Origin: a virus
Strand: one strand, 5' to 3'
Virus record (IMG/VR): IMGVR_UViG_3300017990_000015
Coordinates: 1-64,000 of that record
DNA length: 64,000 nucleotides
Shown: positions 54,638 to 63,903 of the stretch, piece after piece
Layout of the letters: the number at the start of each line of letters is the position of its first letter
Numbering within the stretch: the first letter of the stretch is position 1
The notes under the pieces: generated by a model
The model's input: the letters and a program-made list of their open reading frames with translations, nothing else
What the model was told of the DNA's origin: nothing
Database searches by the model: none
Made by a program: the position numbers and the translations under genes

Positions 54638-56800
54638 CTATTCGACAATCGTGATCGTAAGCGTTCCCAAAACCGGGAGCTCCCGGGTTTGAAGTGCGAC
54701 GTTCGACGCGGGTGTCGTGAGGTCAACCCGCGTGATATTTTCCGAGACCTCGAAAATCTCATGTATGATCCTCGAGGTCGGAACCTCCTCGCCGAATTCC
54801 CACTCATACGAAACCCCGTCGGCCTTGAGTGCCTCCGGCTGGAATACGGCCGCGAGACGATTCTCGATCGTCTCGAGCGTGACCAACCCGTGCACCGTTG
54901 CCTCAATGTCGATCACTTTCTCGGTGAAATTGACAACGCGCACCTCCTGATTTGCAACGATATGCTTTTCGACCGGTGGGTGCGTGTATTGATTCCCGTT
55001 GAAATACTCCTCGAGGTTTTCGATCTGCGAATTGGTTGCCTGTGCTCCTCCCGAGGCGACGACAATGAGCTCGATCGTCTTGGGCCCGAAACCCTCCTCG
55101 ATCGCTTTCGCTCTCGAAAACGGCCGGGCCCCGTCGTCGTCGACGTAGTTTTTCGTCAAGGTCTCAACGTCGCCCGGCCCGACCGCGATCGTTCCGGTGC
55201 GGAGAGACGCCGGCCCGGCAATCTTGGCACGCTCGAGGGATTCCTCGTCGGCGCCCTCGGCCTCCGACCACCCGGCCGCGGGTCTCGGATTCCAAACCTT
55301 GTTGACGTAGGTCACGCCCGACTTGTTGACCGTGATCGTGTCGGAACCGACATTGCCGTCGGTCTTGCCGCTCGGTAGGTATCGGTAGGTCGCGTCGATA
55401 TTACCAACCCCGACCGGTGGGATCCTGCCGTTGACACCGTCGCCGAACACGATCGTCGCTCGGTCGTTGCCGCTGATCACGACGCGAAAGTGTTTCGACG
55501 TCGGCGTGCTTGTCAGAAAATTGTCAACGAGTGACCACGCCTCCCCGTCAACGTCGGCCTCCATTGTGCCGTTGACATAGTAGTCTTTCGTCGTCTCGAA
55601 TTCCTGGTTTGCGGCGCCGTCGGAGCTCGCGAGCGCCGTCTCGACGATCGACCGGCCTTGCGTCGCCGGCGTGAGCGCGTATTGCTTCCCCTGATCGATC
55701 CTCGCATACTGGATCGTCGGGAGAGTAACCGCGGACGCTTCGATCACGCGATACCGCAACCAATATGCCTCGACGTTGTTGACTGTCGTCTTGCGCCAAT
55801 TGGCAAGGAGACCTTGCGGCAAGGTGAAAGTCACGTCGCCGTTGGAAGTAAGATCCGAGGTGCCGTCGTCGAGATCGTCGAGCTCCTCCCATGCCGACCC
55901 GACAGAATAATCCTCGGGATCCGTGCTCGGTGTGACTTGCCCGAGAAAACTGGTCACGGCCTTGTTGATCGTGCCGGTCCATATAACGATCGTGTCCTCG
56001 TATGCCGTCGTTTCGTTGAGTTGGATCCTGATCTGCGTTCCGGCCCGGTTGGAGCTCCCGAGGTAACTTGTGAGATCGAACTCGAGTTGCCCGGCGACCT
56101 CGCTCACGCTCGAGGGATTTTCCTTTCGATACTCGCCGTCGTAATACTCCCATACCCCACTGATCCCGGCCGCGACAGTCGTGAGCCATAACCCGAGCTG
56201 ATCCCACATGAGATCGGAGTGCCCGAAATAGATCGCGTCGCCGTTGCTCGGACCGCTCGACCACGGATCCCAATCGTCGGCCGGCGTCGTTTGGGAATTT
56301 GCCTCGTCGGTGTAATCGGTGTAGGTCGTGCCCTGCAAGGCGAACACTTTTGAGAGTTGATCCGACCGGGCGATCTCGAGCGCGGTGAGCACCTCAAACC
56401 ATACCGGCGACTCGGTGCCGGTCCTCTCGGTCGCGGCCTGGGCCCCCTCGTTGATCAACGTCGCGGCCGTGGTAAAGACTTTCGAGAGCTCCCAAACGAG
56501 ATCGACTTGCGCCGGCGACGCGGTCGCGAGCTCATAGTCGATCAGTCGGAGCATGTTTCGCACCGTCTCGGTGAGCTTTGCCGTCGGGAGTGTCGACTCA
56601 TTGGCAACGAGATCGATCAAGACGTTGTTGAGGTGACCGACGAGTGCGAACGCTCGGAGGATCTGGATCAGCGCATCATACTCGCTCTCGTCGGTGTGCT
56701 CGGGTAAGTTGCGGCGCTTGTAGTCGATCAGAGCGTCGAGAATCTGTCCGTAATAAAAGCCCGAGAAATCGAAGTCGGGGATCGTGATCGTCGTTGGCAT
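54638..56800 (-). CDS. Baseplate J-like protein
   Basis: 720 residues, ATG at 56800 behind GTAGGAGGCGAGGC. Residues 1-110 contain EYDALIQILRAFALVGHLNN, ANESTLPTAKLTETVRNMLRLIDYEL, typical of the gpJ/gp6-like wedge N-terminus; the middle is an inserted beta region; from about 540 SLERAKIAGPASLRTGT..GPGDVETLTKNY, KTIELIVVASGG and a C-terminal KVIDIEATVHGL domain follow the Baseplate_J family. It forms the wedge ring of the contractile baseplate with the W-like protein. Confidence 0.85.
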   Translation of the reverse strand: MPTTITIPDFDFSGFYYGQILDALIDYKRRNLPEHTDESEYDALIQILRAFALVGHLNNVLIDLVANESTLPTAKLTETVRNMLRLIDYELATASPAQVDLVWELSKVFTTAATLINEGAQAATERTGTESPVWFEVLTALEIARSDQLSKVFALQGTTYTDYTDEANSQTTPADDWDPWSSGPSNGDAIYFGHSDLMWDQLGLWLTTVAAGISGVWEYYDGEYRKENPSSVSEVAGQLEFDLTSYLGSSNRAGTQIRIQLNETTAYEDTIVIWTGTINKAVTSFLGQVTPSTDPEDYSVGSAWEELDDLDDGTSDLTSNGDVTFTLPQGLLANWRKTTVNNVEAYWLRYRVIEASAVTLPTIQYARIDQGKQYALTPATQGRSIVETALASSDGAANQEFETTKDYYVNGTMEADVDGEAWSLVDNFLTSTPTSKHFRVVISGNDRATIVFGDGVNGRIPPVGVGNIDATYRYLPSGKTDGNVGSDTITVNKSGVTYVNKVWNPRPAAGWSEAEGADEESLERAKIAGPASLRTGTIAVGPGDVETLTKNYVDDDGARPFSRAKAIEEGFGPKTIELIVVASGGAQATNSQIENLEEYFNGNQYTHPPVEKHIVANQEVRVVNFTEKVIDIEATVHGLVTLETIENRLAAVFQPEALKADGVSYEWEFGEEVPTSRIIHEIFEVSENITRVDLTTPASNVALQTRELPVLGTLTITIVE

Positions 56801-56811
56801 TGCCTCGCCTC

Positions 56812-57192
56812 CTACTTAGTCGACTGGAAATTCCGGGCGAACGCTTGCTCCTCGTCGCTCTCGAGATCGTGGTAGAGAAACTCGAGCTTGAGCTCGCCGG
56901 TCTCCCCGTCCTCGGTCCATCGGATCGAATCGGTGCGGAGCTTGAATCGGTGTTGCGCCTCAAAGGTATCGAAAGCGTCGAGCACCCTGTTGATAATGCG
57001 AGCTCTCACTCGCTCGTCTTGCAAATCGAAAATCATGTCGGCGCCGATCCCGAGGTCTTGCTGAAATGCGTTGTCGTTGTCGCAGTCGGCGAGCGCGCAA
57101 AAGATCACGTTCTGGTTTTGCTCCTCGCTCTCGACGATCGCAAGCCCGCCCGTCGCGTCGACACCCACCGGCAATTTTAGACCCTTCGGCAT
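56812..57192 (-). CDS. gp25/gpW-like baseplate wedge protein
   Basis: 126 residues, ATG at 57192. FQQDLGIGADMIFDLQDERVRARI matches the gp25 (GPW_gp25) core, including the sheath-initiator region; RVLDAFDTFEAQHRFKL and a strand-rich end follow. Length fits the family (about 120-140). It couples the wedge to the sheath. Confidence 0.8.
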   Translation of the reverse strand: MPKGLKLPVGVDATGGLAIVESEEQNQNVIFCALADCDNDNAFQQDLGIGADMIFDLQDERVRARIINRVLDAFDTFEAQHRFKLRTDSIRWTEDGETGELKLEFLYHDLESDEEQAFARNFQSTK

Positions 57193-57201
57193 TTCCTCAC
57201 C

Positions 57202-57768
57202 TCATGTGATCGTGCATAGGTTAGTCACTCCTGAACCTACTCCGTCAACCCCTGTGATCAAAACAAAGATCGCGGTCGTTGTCGCGGCATGAAACCACCC
57301 GGCAAGCGCGGCCGCTTTCGCCGCGCCGTTGTCGGTCAAGATCGCAAATTCCGTCTCGAGCAATCCCTTGAGCATCCCGGTCGTGATCGTCGAAACAAGA
57401 CTTGACACCTCGGTGACCATCGGCGTCGACGGGTTATTCGGGCAAGGCGGAATTCCTTGAGGAGGCGTTCCGATTGCAAAGATTCCCCCGGTCCAAAATG
57501 CGACGAAAGCATCGTCGAAAATTTGCGCCGCCGCCGAGGCCGGGAGGTTGGGCCCGAGCCCGGCCTTGAGTATGCCGGCAAAGCCTGCCTTGTTGACGGT
57601 CACGACCGGATCGCCGCTCTCGTCGACCGCGTCGGTCGCATAGGCGTCGTATGCGTCGGCGAATGCGTCGCCGGCGTCGTCTTTGGTCGGTGGGAAACCC
57701 ACGAACCCGCCGTAGTCGGGATCCATGAGCTTTCGGAATTCAGTCTCGAGCTTTGTCTGATCGAGCAC
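57202..57768 (-). CDS. Hypothetical baseplate-region protein
   Basis: 188 residues from a GTG at 57768 behind GAGGAGGTGACC. Ala/Asp-rich with ADAYDAYATDAVDESGDPVV, GFAGILKAGLGPNLP and a Ser/Thr-rich centre (TEVSSLVSTITTGMLKGLLE). No known motif. Its position between the W-like gene and the proline rod makes a baseplate role probable. Confidence 0.65.
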   Translation of the reverse strand: MLDQTKLETEFRKLMDPDYGGFVGFPPTKDDAGDAFADAYDAYATDAVDESGDPVVTVNKAGFAGILKAGLGPNLPASAAAQIFDDAFVAFWTGGIFAIGTPPQGIPPCPNNPSTPMVTEVSSLVSTITTGMLKGLLETEFAILTDNGAAKAAALAGWFHAATTTAIFVLITGVDGVGSGVTNLCTIT

Positions 57769-57778
57769 GGTCACCTCC

Positions 57779-58132
57779 TCACGGATCCAGCGGACAAGGA
57801 GGCAACAACGGGATCGCCGGTATTGCCGGGATAGGAGGCACGGCCGGAGGGATCGGAACTGGCAACGGTGGAATCGGCAACGGTGGGAGAGGGATCGGAG
57901 GGATCCCAACCGGAAGCACCGGGATCGAAGGGATCGCCGGGATCGGTGGTACGGCCGGAGGCACCGGGATCGGCAACGGCGGAATCGGCAACGGCGGGAG
58001 AGGGATCGGAGGGATCCCAACCGGGAGCGCGGGGATCGAGGGGATCGCCGGCACGGCCGGGATCGCCGGAGGCACCGGGATCGGCAACGGCGGAATCGGG
58101 ATTGCCGGTATAGCGCACTTGCTCTCGGTCAT
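57779..58132 (-). CDS. Proline/isoleucine repeat rod protein
   Basis: 117 residues, ATG at 58132. Apart from 6 N-terminal residues it is a run of Ile-Pro, Leu-Pro and Val-Pro pairs; a 38-residue unit (PALPVGIPPIPLPPLP onward) is repeated with small changes. Single Cys residues lie at each end (MTESKC and the CPLDP tail). Such a sequence should form a stiff polyproline-II rod. It directly follows the spike gene; a role at the spike tip or as a length spacer is possible but unproven. Confidence 0.75.
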   Translation of the reverse strand: MTESKCAIPAIPIPPLPIPVPPAIPAVPAIPSIPALPVGIPPIPLPPLPIPPLPIPVPPAVPPIPAIPSIPVLPVGIPPIPLPPLPIPPLPVPIPPAVPPIPAIPAIPLLPPCPLDP

Positions 58133-58141
58133 GGTCTCCGC

Positions 58142-59035
58142 TCATTTCGTTTTGACCACCGTCGACAATATCGTCGCCGGAGGAGGAACCGTCGGTTTAT
58201 CCGACGGCCCGACTCCGGTTGCGTGAATGTGATTCTCGGCCCAAAGTTTCCAATCGTCGCCCCTCATGACCGGAGTGTCGGCCCCGTCGCCGAGCTCGAC
58301 GGCACCGGCCTTGAGTTGCGCCGTCTTGCAGTTGATCACGACCGAACCTTGCCCGAGCACTTGCACCGCTTGATCCTTGAGCTCGATCACGTTGCCGGTC
58401 GCGTCGATCATTTTCATGCCGTCGGCGTTGCTCGAGATCAGGTTGCCGTGCTCGTCGATTATGCTCACCTCGCCGGCCTCGGCGTTCAGAAAGATCATTG
58501 ACCCTTTCTTGTTGCCGAGCACGATTGACCCGTCGGGCAGGAAAGAAAGAAACGAGTATTTGTCCTCGTCTCCCTCGAGCGCGTGCCATGTCAAGTTGAT
58601 CTGTTGCGAGCCCTCGGTGTCGTCGAACATGAGCACGTGACCGTTTGGGGTCGCAAATCCTCTCCGCTTGCCGTAATTGCTCGCGGTGAAATCCTCATGC
58701 ACCGGCGTCGGTGGAATCGGAACGTCTTTCTCGATCCCTGCTTTGATCTCCTCGACGTGATACTCGCGTTTCTGGCGCCACTTGATCACCGGGTTGACAA
58801 CCGAGCTTTGACCGATGACGTCGTCGGTTTCCTGTTGCTCGAGCACTTCGATCTCGACGAGCTCGTCGACGTCCGGCACGACAAACCAACCCCAATCGTA
58901 AGCCGGCTCGATCCAGATCGGGAGTTGCTTATCGGAATCCCCGGTAAAGTCGGGACACACAACCCGGATCCGGCCGCGCTTCGCCTCGTCGTCGTTGGCA
59001 ACTACTCTTGCAAGATATCGTTCCCACCGTGCCAT
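58142..59035 (-). CDS. Baseplate spike protein (gpV / gp5 / VgrG-type)
   Basis: 297 residues. Residues 1-85 are the OB-fold of phage spikes (YLARVVANDDEAKRGRIRVV, DWGWFVVPDVDELVEIEVLE). The middle has ATPNGHVLMFDDTEGSQQINL, and the C-terminal half is a beta-helix of short repeats (SIVLGNKKGSMIFLNAEAG, GNVIELKDQAVQVLGQG). A HIHATG motif near the end is typical of the tip. It is the central spike under the tail tube; start context is weak (ATAAATG) and overlaps the upstream stop. Confidence 0.85.
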   Translation of the reverse strand: MARWERYLARVVANDDEAKRGRIRVVCPDFTGDSDKQLPIWIEPAYDWGWFVVPDVDELVEIEVLEQQETDDVIGQSSVVNPVIKWRQKREYHVEEIKAGIEKDVPIPPTPVHEDFTASNYGKRRGFATPNGHVLMFDDTEGSQQINLTWHALEGDEDKYSFLSFLPDGSIVLGNKKGSMIFLNAEAGEVSIIDEHGNLISSNADGMKMIDATGNVIELKDQAVQVLGQGSVVINCKTAQLKAGAVELGDGADTPVMRGDDWKLWAENHIHATGVGPSDKPTVPPPATILSTVVKTK

Positions 59036-60250
59036 TTATAACCCCGGAAGCACCTTGCGAGCGGTGAACTCGCATTGATAAGTCCGATCGGCCTCGAGGA
59101 GGTGTCGCACTCTCGAGAAGTAATACCGCCCGTCGAACATCGGGCCGAGACCGCGGAGCTCATGTATTTGCCGACAGTCGAGCTCGGGATCCCCGATCAC
59201 CGCGCCGTTGCCGACTATGAATTCGTTTCGATTGCGAGCAAACCAACCGAGCGCCCATACCTCGAGGTCGGCTCGACTCTTGATCTCCTGATAGGGGATC
59301 ACTCGGAAACTGTAATCACCGATCAGGATCTTGACCGCCTCGGCCGACGGATCCTCGACGTCGTCGGGTATCTGCTCGAGGAGCTCACCCTCATAAGCGA
59401 TCTCCCAACCCTCGGCCGTCTTGCTATCGACCGCGACGAGCACATCCTCGTTCCCGATCACGCCGAGCAACGGGTGCCGAATTGCCGCTTGCACTCTTAG
59501 TTGAGTCCAATGCGATTGAAACAAAACGTCGGGCTCGAAGTTGAGGAGCGTCGACTTGTCGCCCGCGTTGTACTGGTATTTCCTCATCGGGATCTGTTCT
59601 TGGTAGACTTTGTCGCTGTCTCTGAAATGCAGATACCACCCTTTCCCCTCACCGTATGGATCATAATCGATCCAGAAAACCATGCCCGAAAGATTCGAGA
59701 GGATATGCAGAAATTCGAGGTCGGTTGTTTTCGCGCCTTGAATGATATTCCCGGGTTGAATTTTCACCGGGTCGACCTCAAGAGTCAATCCCCAACGCTC
59801 CGCGATCGACTCGAGAATCTCCTCGACCGTCGCATCCTCCCACATCGTAGGGTGATCTCGTTTCTGTCCTTTCTTTTGAGGGATCGCGTTCCCCGTCTCC
59901 GGCCGAGACTCGCCGAGAAAAAAGTCGCGGCTGTAACCGGTGATATCGTATGTCTGGTTTCCGTCGAGCGGAAACGAGACTTTCGCCGGCATGAGAATAA
60001 AGCGGCCCACGTTCAACAGGTTTTTCCAACCTACGTCGATCTCGATCTCGTTGCCGGGTGCAAACACTTTCGAGCTCGAAACGATCCCGTTGGGATCGAC
60101 CATCGAAATTTTGCATTGATCGACGATCGAATCCGAACGCTCGACCTCGACCGTCTTGATAAATTGCAAGACCCGCTGATCGAGCTTATACCCCTGCACC
60201 CGAATATTGAAATTCGGCGACGGGTCGGGTCGTATTGCGAGCTCGGGCAC
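59036..60250 (-). CDS. gpD/gp27-like tail hub protein
   Basis: 404 residues from a GTG at 60250 behind AAGGAGTTTGAA. Typical late-control D layout: tube-like N-terminal domains (VERSDSIVDQCKISMVDPNG, NEIEIDVGW), a central MWEDATVEEILESIAERWGLTL region with DLEFLHILSNLSGMVFWID, and a final GRYYFSRVRHLLEADRTYQCEFTARK. It links the trimeric spike to the hexameric tube. Confidence 0.85.
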   Translation of the reverse strand: MPELAIRPDPSPNFNIRVQGYKLDQRVLQFIKTVEVERSDSIVDQCKISMVDPNGIVSSSKVFAPGNEIEIDVGWKNLLNVGRFILMPAKVSFPLDGNQTYDITGYSRDFFLGESRPETGNAIPQKKGQKRDHPTMWEDATVEEILESIAERWGLTLEVDPVKIQPGNIIQGAKTTDLEFLHILSNLSGMVFWIDYDPYGEGKGWYLHFRDSDKVYQEQIPMRKYQYNAGDKSTLLNFEPDVLFQSHWTQLRVQAAIRHPLLGVIGNEDVLVAVDSKTAEGWEIAYEGELLEQIPDDVEDPSAEAVKILIGDYSFRVIPYQEIKSRADLEVWALGWFARNRNEFIVGNGAVIGDPELDCRQIHELRGLGPMFDGRYYFSRVRHLLEADRTYQCEFTARKVLPGL

Positions 60251-60251
60251 T

Positions 60252-61037
60252 TCAAACTCCTTGGATCAACGAGGTGAAAGATCGATTTCTCGAGTCAAAT
60301 GTCGAAAGCCGGAGCGACCGTTGCGGAGTGTCGGCCCGGCCGAAAGCGGTTGACAATGCGATCGAGCTCGGCGCCGGCGACCCGGTCTCGAGATTATCCT
60401 TGCTCGGCATTACGACGACATCGGCCGGTTGCAAGTTTGGCTTGTCCGGGTGCGCGTTGCGGATCTGGATCCCTTTCATGGGATCGCGGTATTCGCGTTG
60501 CGCGAGCCATTCATAGTAATCGTGCAACCGGGCCCGGTGGTATCGGGTTTGACCTGTCTCGCCGGGTGTCTGAAACACAAACTCATAAGGGTGATACTCG
60601 CGCAAGTTGAGGGTAAATTCGATATCGCGCGGGCTCCCGTCGTTTCGGAAACTGTGATACACGATCCCGGTCACGGCCTCGAGGATGCACCGGCGAAAAC
60701 TCACGGCCGCGTTCCCGATCCAGAATTGCAGGATCGGAGGTCGTTTCAGATCGGGATCTCGTTTCACCCAACCGACGAGCATCTTGAAACGCTTTGTTAC
60801 GTCGTCGAGCGCGTCGAGCGCGTAAAGCCTCGCCTGGAATGAGAGCGTCTCCGCGTTGCCGTGCAGAAACGAAAGGATCGTGTGTTGCCGGTTGAGTGCC
60901 GTATCCTCGCCCCACGCCGCGGTGATTTCGTGCGCGATATCCTGCGGGGGAAACTGCCCTTGAAACTCCTCGAGGGTTTCGTCGTTGGCAAGGAACCAAC
61001 TCTCGAGCTCCGGCAACTTGAATTTTATACCCGGCAT
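60252..61037 (-). CDS. LysM-type tail tube / baseplate protein
   Basis: 261 residues, ATG at 61037. Residues 1-150 form a tail-tube-like initiator domain (FQGQFPPQDIAHEI; LYALDALDDVTKRFKMLVGW; FRNDGSPRDIEFTLNLREY). After 165 an LysM-like region appears (HDYYEWLAQREYRDPMKGIQ; LQPADVVVMP), as in gp53/CIS tube proteins. It probably caps the tube at the baseplate. Confidence 0.75.
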   Translation of the reverse strand: MPGIKFKLPELESWFLANDETLEEFQGQFPPQDIAHEITAAWGEDTALNRQHTILSFLHGNAETLSFQARLYALDALDDVTKRFKMLVGWVKRDPDLKRPPILQFWIGNAAVSFRRCILEAVTGIVYHSFRNDGSPRDIEFTLNLREYHPYEFVFQTPGETGQTRYHRARLHDYYEWLAQREYRDPMKGIQIRNAHPDKPNLQPADVVVMPSKDNLETGSPAPSSIALSTAFGRADTPQRSLRLSTFDSRNRSFTSLIQGV

Positions 61038-61047
61038 TGTCCTCTCC

Positions 61048-63702
61048 TTACGACGAGCTCACGTTGACCGTGCCCGGGAGTGCGCCGTGTTGCCGCGAAA
61101 GGGTTTGCTGATACTTGGTCGACTTCGCGCCGGCCCGTTGCTGGATCTCCTGTTGCTGTTTCGTGAGAGCCCATGAGACCGCCTTGCCGTCAAGACACAT
61201 CGTGTTTTTGATGTTGACGTTTGTCTCGGCCTCGCGTTGAGCTTTCGCCCAATCGTCGAACTTTCCATGAAACTCTTTTGTCCATTCCTCTTGCTCTCTC
61301 TTGTCCCTCTCCTTTTGTTTCTCGATCCGCATGAGCTCCTTTTCGCGTTCCATTTCGCCCTTGATCCGCCCCTCCTCCATTGCCTCATGTACCATTTGCC
61401 CCAAAACATCTAGCGCGCCCGGCGCTCGAAATTCACCGGTGCGCCTCGACCACTTGGCCGCGAGGCGATCATACTCCTTGTTGAGGAGCATCATTTCGAT
61501 CCGTTGTTGCTTGACCCTCTCGGTCGTGCCGCCGAGACCCTCATACGCGAGCACGGCGCCGTCGGTGATCAGATCCCAACCGTCAACGAAAAGACCGATC
61601 AACCCGGTGTGCTCGTCGGCGAGCTCCTCCTCGGCCGCGGTGATCTGCGCGACTCCATTCTTGACGTCGCCGGCGCCCTTGACCCATGCCTCCGACGCGG
61701 TGCCCGCGGCGTCGACCGCGCCTTGCGCGACCTCTTGGTACTTGTCGCCCGCGGTCTGCGCCATTTCGACGGCCTTGAGAGTTTGGTGCTCATAGCTCGT
61801 TGAGGAATGTCGATCGACTTCGGAGGCATAGATCTTTTTCTGATTCGCGAAATGCGCCTCGCTTATGGAACCTCGATCTCGCAATTGTTGCGCTCGCTGG
61901 AATGTCTTTTCAGCCGATGCAAGTCTCGCACTATCCGCCGCCCTGTCGGCCCGCGACGCTTTCCAAGCATAGAGCTTTTGTCGCTCCGCGTTCCGAGACC
62001 GGAGTCGATCGATCCTCGCTTGCACGGCCGCGTCTTTCTTGCCGGCTTTCTCGCTCACGTCTCCGATGAACTTTGCGACGAGAGTGAGGAGGATCAGCCA
62101 CTTCCCGAAAGTCGAGTTGACGATCTTGCCGGTCTTGATAATCGCCGGCCACACGACCGCCTTGAGCACAAACGCGATCCCGGCGAGCACCGCGGCGATC
62201 GGTGCAATCACGGCCGCGAGCATGGTCACCTTGCCAATGATCCCGACGAGCACCCGAACGCCTCGCTTGCCGAGCACCGACTCGAGCGCCCGGCCAACCG
62301 ACTTGATCGTGTCGACGACCGCGTTCCAAGCGTCTTTCATAAACTGGATCGCGTCCATGATCCCCTGTGCGACTGCAACGACAGTCTCGCCGTATTTTTC
62401 GGTCAACTTGTTGACAACCGCCTGTTGATCCGCTCCCTCCTTTTGTGCCGCCTTGAGACCTTGCACGGCATACAGAATGTTATTGAGACCCGCCGTTGCC
62501 TCGGTGACCGTGCCTCGCATTCCCTCGCCGAGTCCCGAAAACAATTCGATCGAGAGACCCTCGACCGATGCCGCCATCATTTTGAGTTGCCCCTTGAGAG
62601 AGGCGAGACGGGTTTGCGCCATCTTGTCGGCGACGCCGGAGGCTTGCTCGAGATCCGAAACCATTTCGGCGATCGATTGCTCGCCGGCTTGCATGAGTGC
62701 GGCGAACGCCTTTTGTCCGCGGATCCCGAAAATCTCGGTCATGATCGCCGCGCGATCAACCGAGCTTGTCATGCCTTTGAGCTTTGACGAAAACTGCCCG
62801 ACGATATCGGAGATCGGCTTGAGAGTGCCGTCGGTATTCTCGAGCTCGATCCGAAACTTCTTCATTATCTTTTTGGCTTTCTCACTCGGTTTCGTGAGCT
62901 TGACCATCATGTTTGTAAAGGAGGTGCCGCCGATCGATCCCTTGAGACCCGCGTCGCCGAGCTTTCCGAGCACGGCCGCGGTTTCCTCGGCACTCATGCC
63001 CATGACTTTCGCTTGCGGCGCCGCGTATCGGAACGCGTCGCCGAGTGAGGTCACGGTGACATTGGTCCGCGCCGAGGTCATTGCGAGCACGTCGGCAAGT
63101 TGCGTCGAGTCTTTGAACGATCGTCCCATTGCCCGGGTGATATTGGCGACGATCATTGCCGATTCTTGATACGACACGTTCCCCGCGGCCGCGAGGTCGA
63201 GCACTCCCTTGATCCCGCCGACATTCTCCTCGACAGTCGCACCGGCTCGAGCGAGCTCTTGCATTGCGTCGGCCGCTTCGCTCGCGGAGAAAGCGGTGAT
63301 GATCCCCATCTCTTTAGCTTTCGCCGTGAGTTGCTCCATTGCGTCGGCCGGGGGATTCTTACCGGCAACAACAACGGCACCGAGATCGGCCATGCCTTGT
63401 TCAAAGTCGGCCGCTTGCTTGACGCCGGCGCCGACGACGACCGTTGCTCCGGCCGTCGCCATTGCAACGGAACGCATTGACTGCCCGAACTTGTCAATCT
63501 TGTCGCCGGCCTTGACGAAAGCCTGCCCGATTCTCTGCGCGGCACGAGTCGCGGCCGACTCGGTCCGGCCGATCGCGGCTGTCGCGTCGCCCGTCGACTT
63601 TGTGAAACGGCCCATTGCATCCCGGGCCTGTCCCATGCCCTTGACCGCTCCTCGCGGGTTGACGTTGATTTCCGCGCCTAGACCGACTTTCGTGAGCGCC
63701 AC
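61048..63702 (-). CDS. Tape measure protein (TP901 type)
   Basis: 884 residues from a GTG at 63702 behind TAGGAGGTTGATC. It shows TP901-family features: AADFEQGMADLGAVV, the FSASEAADAMQELARAG motif, and MSAEETAAVLGKLGDAG. Long helices and three hydrophobic segments (around 490-545, e.g. VTMLAAVIAPIAAVLAGIAFV) fit membrane insertion during DNA injection. Its length sets the tail length. The chaperone genes stand directly upstream in the expected order. Confidence 0.92.
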   Translation of the reverse strand: MALTKVGLGAEINVNPRGAVKGMGQARDAMGRFTKSTGDATAAIGRTESAATRAAQRIGQAFVKAGDKIDKFGQSMRSVAMATAGATVVVGAGVKQAADFEQGMADLGAVVVAGKNPPADAMEQLTAKAKEMGIITAFSASEAADAMQELARAGATVEENVGGIKGVLDLAAAGNVSYQESAMIVANITRAMGRSFKDSTQLADVLAMTSARTNVTVTSLGDAFRYAAPQAKVMGMSAEETAAVLGKLGDAGLKGSIGGTSFTNMMVKLTKPSEKAKKIMKKFRIELENTDGTLKPISDIVGQFSSKLKGMTSSVDRAAIMTEIFGIRGQKAFAALMQAGEQSIAEMVSDLEQASGVADKMAQTRLASLKGQLKMMAASVEGLSIELFSGLGEGMRGTVTEATAGLNNILYAVQGLKAAQKEGADQQAVVNKLTEKYGETVVAVAQGIMDAIQFMKDAWNAVVDTIKSVGRALESVLGKRGVRVLVGIIGKVTMLAAVIAPIAAVLAGIAFVLKAVVWPAIIKTGKIVNSTFGKWLILLTLVAKFIGDVSEKAGKKDAAVQARIDRLRSRNAERQKLYAWKASRADRAADSARLASAEKTFQRAQQLRDRGSISEAHFANQKKIYASEVDRHSSTSYEHQTLKAVEMAQTAGDKYQEVAQGAVDAAGTASEAWVKGAGDVKNGVAQITAAEEELADEHTGLIGLFVDGWDLITDGAVLAYEGLGGTTERVKQQRIEMMLLNKEYDRLAAKWSRRTGEFRAPGALDVLGQMVHEAMEEGRIKGEMEREKELMRIEKQKERDKREQEEWTKEFHGKFDDWAKAQREAETNVNIKNTMCLDGKAVSWALTKQQQEIQQRAGAKSTKYQQTLSRQHGALPGTVNVSSS

Positions 63703-63714
63703 TTGATCAACCTC

Positions 63715-63903
63715 CTAGAAAAAACGCGACATGCGCGGGCGACTCTTGAGCTCCTTTGCAAGTCGTTTCAACAACCATAACCTCTCTCTCGAGGTCATGC
63801 CGAGGAGGTCTTGAAACGTGATCCCCGGCAGGTAATACATGAACACGAACGCCTCCTCGAGGAGATCCTCCTCCTTTCTCAACTCGAGGAAGGTGCGAAA
63901 AAA
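63715..63903 (-). CDS. Tail assembly chaperone, -1 frameshift extension
   Basis: An open frame of about 62 codons without its own good start, running from the shift site to TAG at 63715, 10 bases before the tape measure gene. The sequence (KEEDLLEEAFVFMYYLPGI, then LWLLKRLAKELKS) is helical like gpT-type extensions. It is reached by a -1 shift from the upstream frame at T TTT TTC. Together the two form the G/GT-like chaperone pair that coats the tape measure. Confidence 0.75.
   Translation of the reverse strand, partial: FFRTFLELRKEEDLLEEAFVFMYYLPGITFQDLLGMTSRERLWLLKRLAKELKSRPRMSRFF

Noticed and set aside
57868-58113. Gly/Ser/Glu repeat frames opposite the proline rod
   Set aside because: Any frame over this repeat gives a repeat protein; the minus-strand frame has the operon orientation, an ATG and fits between its neighbours. 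The plus frame (GIGGTAGG-like) has none.
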